64,000 nucleotides of DNA from Rhizopus sp. PT2906 (taxonomy: Eukaryota; Mucoromycota; Mucoromycetes; Mucorales; Rhizopodaceae): contig JAMYHX010000056.1 of the NCBI GenBank assembly GCA_025529335.1, forward strand, positions 1 through 64,000, in the 5' to 3' direction. The position numbers and the translations under genes were made by a program. Under the pieces are notes generated by a model. That model made no database searches. It saw nothing but the letters and a program-made list of their open reading frames with translations, and was not told the origin of the DNA. This document shows positions 58,691-64,000 of the stretch, one piece after another (positions within the stretch are counted from its first letter, which is position 1; every line of letters begins with the position of its first letter).

Positions 58691-59504
58691 TTAGACATAT
58701 TGAGAGAGCCAGCGGAAACCCTCTCCATAACCTTGCCTCATAACAACGGAGCACATGAATACTTCAATAGGACGAATATCCGTTAAAGGAACCTTGCCCT
58801 AAAAAAAAAAAAAAGTTAGATTTAATCTTGAAAATAATAAAGCTTACCTTTCCAGTTGTTTGGAATAAACCTAATTCTTGTCGAAGTGTGTCTTCACTAA
58901 CAGCACCAGGTGCATCAATCTTATTACCAAGAATTAAGAAAGGAACTTTTGAAAGTTGTTCGATAGCCAATAAAGCCTACAGGACACACATCAGTACTCA
59001 TTCTCCCCTCTTTTTCTTTTTATAAAGAAAACACTTACATCTAACTCTGCCTTGGCTTCAGAAAAGCGAGCATGATCAGCACAGTCAACCAAGAAGACGA
59101 TACCTCCAACTTCAGGGAAATAATTTCTCCATAATCGACGTGCTTGAAGGTGACCTCCCAAGTCATATGTTGTAAACTTGACGTTACCAATAGAAAGTTC
59201 TTCAGAAGCTACACATAATTGTTATTATCATATGAAAACCAAATCTCATCTGTAACTTACTAGGATGAAGAGTAGGTTGCAAAGTAGCCAATCGGTCATT
59301 CTTCAACATGTGAAGTAGAGTAGTCTTTCCGGCATTATCAAGACCCAAGAAGAGAATTTTGGCATTTTTGTTTAAAAGACCTAAATGAAGCAAAACGCGC
59401 AAAAACGAGTCAGATGGCGGGCACTATATGCTTTACTTTATGTTTATCTTTTCTTCATTACCCAAAGAGGACAAGACATCGTAGAACCAGTTGACAATAA
59501 ACAT
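58691..59504 (-). CDS. SAR1: SAR1, COPII small GTPase
   Basis: Exons 59504-59462, 59380-59261, 59208-59039, 58976-58848 and 58798-58691 close to 189 aa. Sar1 starts COPII coat assembly at ER exit sites. The N-terminal amphipathic helix is MFIVNWFYDVLSSLG. G motifs: FLGLDNAGKTTLL, the switch I Thr in QPTLHPTSEEL, YDLGGHLQARRLW (Sar1-specific His in DLGGH), LGNKIDAPGA, and a CSVVMRQGYGEGFRWLSQYV end. All residues expected for GTP binding and Sec23 activation are present. Confidence 0.98.
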
Positions 59505-59900
59505 TTTGATATTAAGAAAGGAATTATGTTGTAAGAAAAAAAAAATATTTTGTAATGTGTGTATCTTGATTTTGCTGGCTCCTGCCACTCTTTCCTTCGA
59601 ATTCTACATATTTTTAATCCCAGTTGTCCTATCAGAAAGTGACGTGATGGAACTGAATGCATCCACATAAATACCCAACGAAAAATACTGCTTTTGTGAT
59701 AGCTTTTCTTTTAAACTTTGTGTTCCTTTTTTTTAAAGTTAATAGTGTGTTCCTTTTTCGAACTATATCATTTCTTTTCAATAATCCAAGTTGTTAGTCA
59801 CCGACATGTTCCTTTAAAGCAAATATTAATACAATAAATACAACATTGCTTCTTATTTTTTATAGCTCTACTATTCTCTCTATTTCTATCTTTTTAAAAA
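59505..59900. other. Intergenic region, SAR1 promoter side
   Basis: About 400 bp, AT-rich with T runs; no coding content recognised. Confidence 0.55.
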
Positions 59901-60849
59901 ATGAACTTTTCAACTGAAATTAACATTGCTGCTTACAGTCCTGTACCTGAGCTTCAAGTTACGGATATCTCACAGTACAAGAAAGTTATTGAGAGCCAAG
60001 TTGTTAAGCATAGTGTCAAATGGGTCAATAGGAAGACAACTAGAAATGCTATCATGGATCAAGAGTTGGATGGAGTTAGAGGTAGACCGCGTGCAGATTA
60101 TCTTTGGAGAAGTCTCTATGAATGCCATCGTGCTGGAAGCAAGCGATGCGCTATGGCCATTCAAAGAACCTTGCAAAAAAAAAGTAAGAAGATTGGATGC
60201 AAAGCTCGTTTGATAGCAACTTGCTATTTCAGCAACTCTGAGGAAGTGCTTATCATGGTGGATGGTAGCTACTGTCACGTTCTCGGCTCTGCAGAGGATC
60301 TTCAGTACCTTTCTCTGTCTGCAGGTGTCAAAGAAGCCATTCTTCAGTGACTGCAAGAAGGATATAATACGAGAAGCATACGTTTTGCGATGCATAGAGC
60401 ATTTCGCTCTCACAATGAAGCCTCAACAAGCATTGCTCACAGGGATAACTTTATCCATAGTGAAGATGTGTACAACATCTTCAGAAAAGTATTTGAACGA
60501 GCTTACAAGAGGCATGACGATCAGAAAACATCTGTCAAACACTGGTTGAACCACTTGGAAGCAAAGAATTAAAACGTATTCATCGACAATGACTATGACA
60601 GTTCGTTCACCTTTGGATTCTGCTCAACTTGGCAAGCATCCCTTTTTAGCCGAAGCAAAGAATTTTTCTTTGGATGCAACGCATAATACGACTGTATTTA
60701 AAAATGATCTGTTGTATGCTTTGGTGATCAGACATGCAGAAACTGGAACTGGCTCTCCTATTGCTTTCTTCTTCACTACTGATAGATCCTTTCTTGCCTG
60801 TAAGTCACTGGTTCTACCATTTAAAACATTCTGCCAGTCTCTGTCTTGA
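59901..60849 (+). pseudogene. MULE-type transposase, N-terminal and early catalytic part (broken)
   Basis: The first ORF (59901-60350) has a FAR1/WRKY-GCM1-like zinc-binding pattern: YECHRAGSKRC and KKIGCKARLIATCYF, then a His in YCHVLG. The same frame continues past a single TGA (60348) to 60572 with LQEGYNTRSIR and VKHWLNHLEAKN. In another frame, SLDATHNTT and LLYALVIRHAETGTGSPIAFF (60660-60780) are the start of the MULE DDE domain. So the copy is disabled by a stop and frameshifts. Its missing C-terminal part lies downstream in opposite orientation. Confidence 0.75.
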
Positions 60850-61206
60850 AAAGATTACGATTAACATGAGCGACGTGGAAGAAAATGCGATATCGAAGCG
60901 ATAAACCAAATGCATATGCTTACAGGCACACCTATTTCGTTGAAAGTCTATACAATTGCATGCAGTCATCATTCCTTGTTCAGTTGATATATCGTATACA
61001 ACTTCCGTCGTGAAAGACTTGACAATATAACAAACTTCTGCATCATCATGCACTTTCTGCACCGTATCTTCTAATGACAGCTCATTGATCTCTTCTGCTG
61101 CAATCATTCTCTTTCTTGCTTCTCTAGTCTCTGATCTCATACGTCCGATGTTAGCAGCCATCTTTGCGGTATTGTGCATAAAATCGGTATGAACATAATC
61201 AACCAA
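60814..61206 (-). pseudogene. MULE-type transposase C-terminal SWIM zinc-finger part, inverted
   Basis: Reading on the minus strand, ISTEQGMMTACNCIDFQ followed by NRCACKHMHLVYRF is a SWIM finger (CxC then CxH), the typical C-terminal module of MULE transposases. It faces the N-terminal half on the plus strand; the two converge near 60830-60850, where one would be read through the other. This looks like an inversion within, or nested insertion into, a MULE. Confidence 0.7.
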
Positions 61207-62461
61207 GACTAAGCGAGCCAGGCTTCTGTTCCTCTTTCTTTGTAAATAGTTTGTCCAAATATGGATAAGTGTATTAAAAGCAAACTACAATGTTTAGTGA
61301 TATCGACGATGATGATTCGTCCATGCTTAAAGTTCGTTTTTATCAAACTTCTCGTTTCATCGTTTTTAATTCTCCATTAAAGACAACAATAAGGTGCCCA
61401 AAGTTACTTGAATGGCAGTAAAAAAAAAAAGGAGTGAAAGAGAAGACAAAGCCTACATGATCACTGCCATGAGTTAATATAAACAAAGTACTATGAGATT
61501 GTCGCTGTTTCTGGTATAGTAAAAGGAAAATCCTTTGATTTGCCGTCAAAATGCAATTATTGTTACTACTTTTACATATCAATAATTTAGACTTTACATC
61601 TAACAACAATAGCACAAATACTGTTGTTAAAGATATTGAATTGCTTTTCTCTTCTTTTATTTAACCAAATGCCACGTAAGTTATCCATAAAACAAGCGAG
61701 AGTAACCCTAACAAGAATAATAACAGGTCTGGCAGAGGGATATCAATGCAGCCATTCATATTCGCTCAATCATGGTCTCATATATTGAAGCAGGACACAA
61801 AATTTTGTAAAGACATCCCTCTTTAACAAGAGGAGGAGCCTTTGGTGGTGAGAGCGCCACCGAATAGCCACTTTAATTAGCCCTTGGATCACTATGTCAC
61901 CATTTCGGTGGTGATTTAAGTGTGTCCAACTGAATCCTAAAGGTACTGTTCCCCCTTTTTGTGGCATATGTAGTAAACAATCATCATGTCCAGTCCTTCG
62001 AGTGCCTACTTGTATGTATCTTTTTGTTCTAGAGAACAGAAATGATGAGAGTACAATGATAACATAGATGTTACAAATAGCAAATGACTCTAATTTTTGG
62101 ACAGAATTATCACTGACCAAGAGAAGGTTTGGGGATGTGTTTTTGTATATGGACAATCTTTGTGAATTTTGTAAGGCAGACAGACTAAAGATAAACAATC
62201 ATGATAGATAACCATTCAATTCGTGGAGAGACAAAATCGACAACTTACTTTCATTATTCATTTGAGCAACAGTTTGATAGGCTCTTGTAACACTTGACGA
62301 GGCCATCGAGTTGTGGACTGTGCATATTCTTTAAAGCGTCACTTTTTTCATCAAGCCATAGCAGCTGTCTCCTTCAATTTCCTTACAGAATCTATTTTAC
62401 CCCTTGGAACTGTGATACCCCCTTTTTTGATTTTTTTTTCTTTTATAGAAAAAAAAAAGTC
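61207..62461. other. Region with unassigned minus-strand ORF, then EF-G2 promoter
   Basis: A minus-strand ORF 62198-61770 (142 codons) has no family I recognise (contains RTGHDDCLLHMPQKGG). A possible minus-strand first exon starts at 62306 (MASSSVTRAYQTVAQMNNE, donor GTAAGT at 62249), but I could not join it in frame to the ORF with good splice sites. The last 150 bp serve as EF-G2 promoter. Confidence 0.35.
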
Positions 62462-64000
62462 ATGTATCCAAATGTACTGACATCTCTGCTTCGGTCAACA
62501 TGTCATAAAAGAGTGTCGTCTTTGTTAAGATATCCAAAATCAATAACTCATTTCAAGACATTTGCTACAGGTTCTATCATCGTAAAGCAAAGAAAGAGAA
62601 AGAAAACTGACATTATATATAGATGCCAAAGATTTCACTATACCAAAAACACGCAACATTGGCATTATTGCACACATTGATGCAGGTATACTTGTTCATT
62701 TCTCTTTTTGATACCAGACATGATCTGATTCTTCGAATAGGCAAAACAACGACAACAGAAAGAATGCTTTATTATGCAGGTGTCACCAAGCGTATTGGAG
62801 ATATTGACGATGGCGACACAGTCATGGATTATTTGGCTGCAGAAAGAGAGCGAGGCATTACGATCAATAGTGCAGCAATCACATTTGGCTGGCGGGGTCA
62901 CCGAATCAATTTGATCGATACACCTGGCCACGTCGACTTTACGATGGAAGTAGAGCGTTCTGTTCGTGTTTTGGACGGTGCTGTCACCATTCTCGATGGT
63001 GTGGCTGGTGTTGAAGCTCAAACAGAGACAGTTTGGAAACAAGCAGACAAGTACAAGATCCCTCGAATTGCATTTGTCAATAAGCTTGATAGAACAGGTG
63101 CCGCATTTGGACGAACGGTACGTGAGATCTGGAAGAAACTGCTTACCCGGCCACTCGTATTGCAATTGCCAGTCATGCATGGGGAGGATAAAGGGCTTAA
63201 GGCTGTTGCAGACTTGGTGACAATGGAGGTCATCGAGTGGGATCCCACGCACGGCGATGGGTCTGTGATGCACCGTAAGCCGATAGAGGATCCTATACTT
63301 TTGGAAGAAGCTGTGCGCGGTCGAACCGCCTTAATCGAAGCCTTGGCCGAGATGGATGAGAAGATTATTGACGCCTTCTTTGATGATGCAGGTGGAGATC
63401 ACCTGGCGGTAACACCAGAAGCGATCAAGGCTTCTATTCGAAGAGTAACGCTTGATAACAAGGCAGTGCCTGTTTTATGTGGAGCAGCTTTTAAGAATCT
63501 CGGCGTTCAACCTCTACTGGATGCTGTTCTCGATTACCTTCCTAGTCCCCTCGACCGACCTCCTGCTATCGTGACGGACAGTCGTGGCAAGACGACAAGT
63601 GTACCACTGTCTGAATCAGGCAAGCTTTATGCCCTGGCTTTCAAGGTCACACATGATCCAAAGCGTGGTCCTATGGTCTATGTCAAGGTTTATTCAGGTA
63701 AAGAAAGATGACTCTATTTTAACTTGTCTTGCTCATTCTGCTCCTTAGGTAAATTAAACGCACGCGCGACATTATTCAACACAACCACTCGCACTAAAGA
63801 AAGAGTCAACAAGCTGCTACAAATGTATGCTAAAGACGTCGAAGAGATTCCCACCATCGGAAGTGGCAATATCGGTGTCATTGTCGGCTTGAAAGATACA
63901 CGCACAGGAGATACCTTGGTCCAGTCCAACGATTCAACAGCAATCAAATCCGGTCATCAACTCGGCAGTATCGAAGTACCTCATCCTGCCTTCTTTGCAG
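62462..64000 (+). CDS. MEF2: Mitochondrial elongation factor G2 (ribosome-recycling GTPase), 3' end outside window
   Basis: Exons 62462-62570, 62623-62685, 62741-63697 and 63749-64000 (continues). A basic, Ser/Arg-rich N-terminus (MYPNVLTSLLRSTCHKRVSS) fits mitochondrial import. The GTPase domain has AHIDAGKTTTTERMLYYAG (P-loop, split by intron 2), ERERGITINSAAI (switch I), DTPGHVDFTMEVERS (switch II), FVNKLDRTGA and CGAAFKNLGVQPLLD. Domain II begins with GPMVYVKVYSG. EIPTIGSGNIGVIVGLKDT and GSIEVPHPAFF favour the EF-G2 (GFM2/Mef2) branch, which works with mitochondrial RRF in ribosome recycling, over EF-G1. About half of the protein lies beyond the window. Confidence 0.92.

Noticed and set aside
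61896..61913. Inverted repeat TCACCA-TTTCGG-TGGTGA
   Set aside because: Six-bp stem only, no T run or neighbouring RNA-like structure; expected by chance at this scale.
61770..62306. Minus-strand gene joining MASSSVTRAYQTVAQMNNE (62306) to the 142-codon ORF
   Set aside because: The good GTAAGT donor ends in phase 1, while the only acceptor enters the ORF in another phase; the weak alternative donor gives no recognisable protein. Left as unassigned.
62665..63273. 202-codon minus-strand ORF inside mitochondrial EF-G2
   Set aside because: Antisense shadow of the conserved GTPase domain; the plus-strand reading has all G motifs.

Overview
The window is nuclear DNA of a filamentous early-diverging fungus, almost certainly a Mucorales member (Mucor/Rhizopus relatives). 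Genes are dense and on both strands. Most are cut by introns of about 43-75 bp with GTAAG-like donors. Intergenic DNA is very AT-rich, with long A/T tracts and CT or ATT microsatellites. The proteins are fungal (PAN3, PMT2-type mannosyltransferase, glyoxal oxidase, HsbA, Mig1/CreA-like and Yap/Pap1-like factors), and broken MULE, Ty3/gypsy and Tc1/mariner copies are present. No CRISPR, operon or prokaryotic feature is seen. Where exon tables are given I worked them out by hand from splice consensus, phase closure and family conservation.

Layout. 1-12.3 kb: 3' part of PAN3 (+), a YML020W-like alpha/beta hydrolase (-), a secreted HsbA-like protein (-), ER glucosidase I (-), mitochondrial ribosomal uL29m (-), G-alpha 1 (-). 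12.3-16.1 kb: a 3.8 kb stretch with no recognisable gene. 16.1-21.3 kb: a small orphan ORF, a Sac7-type RhoGAP and a strongly codon-biased sugar porter with a cluster of Mig1/CreA-type sites upstream. 21.5-34 kb: MMS19 (-), URC4 (+), Yap/Pap1-like bZIP (-), PRELI/Ups (+), PNO1 (+), MTD1 (-), FAF1-like (-). 34.2-43.5 kb: P450 (+), G-alpha 2 (-), PMT2 (-), rhodanese/dual-specificity phosphatase (+). 43.5-46.6 kb: gene-poor, with one tRNA-Val. 46.6-52.6 kb: RTC3-like (+), GUT1 (-), RXT2 (+), a small acidic repeat protein (-), Mig1/CreA-like zinc finger (-). 53-56 kb: transposon remnants. 56.3-64 kb: glyoxal oxidase (+), SAR1 (-), a broken and partly inverted MULE, and the 5' part of mitochondrial EF-G2 (+), cut by the window end.

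Genes that plausibly work together. Signalling: two G-alpha paralogues, a RhoGAP and a MAPK-phosphatase-like protein. Carbon use: sugar porter, glycerol kinase and a Mig1/CreA-like regulator, with SYGGRG-type sites before the porter, the glyoxal oxidase and the regulator itself. Secretory pathway: SAR1, glucosidase I and PMT2. Ribosome and mitochondrion: PNO1, FAF1, RTC3, uL29m, EF-G2, PRELI. Stress/repair: bZIP and MMS19.

The most notable signals concern splicing. RXT2 contains what looks like a U12-type (minor spliceosome) AT-AC intron, with 5' ATATCCTT, branch TCCTTAAC and 3' AC, which closes the reading frame exactly where GT-AG rules fail. G-alpha 2 contains a 6-nt microexon and a GC-AG intron. 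PAN3 has two exons of about 22 nt between its zinc finger and PAM2 motif.
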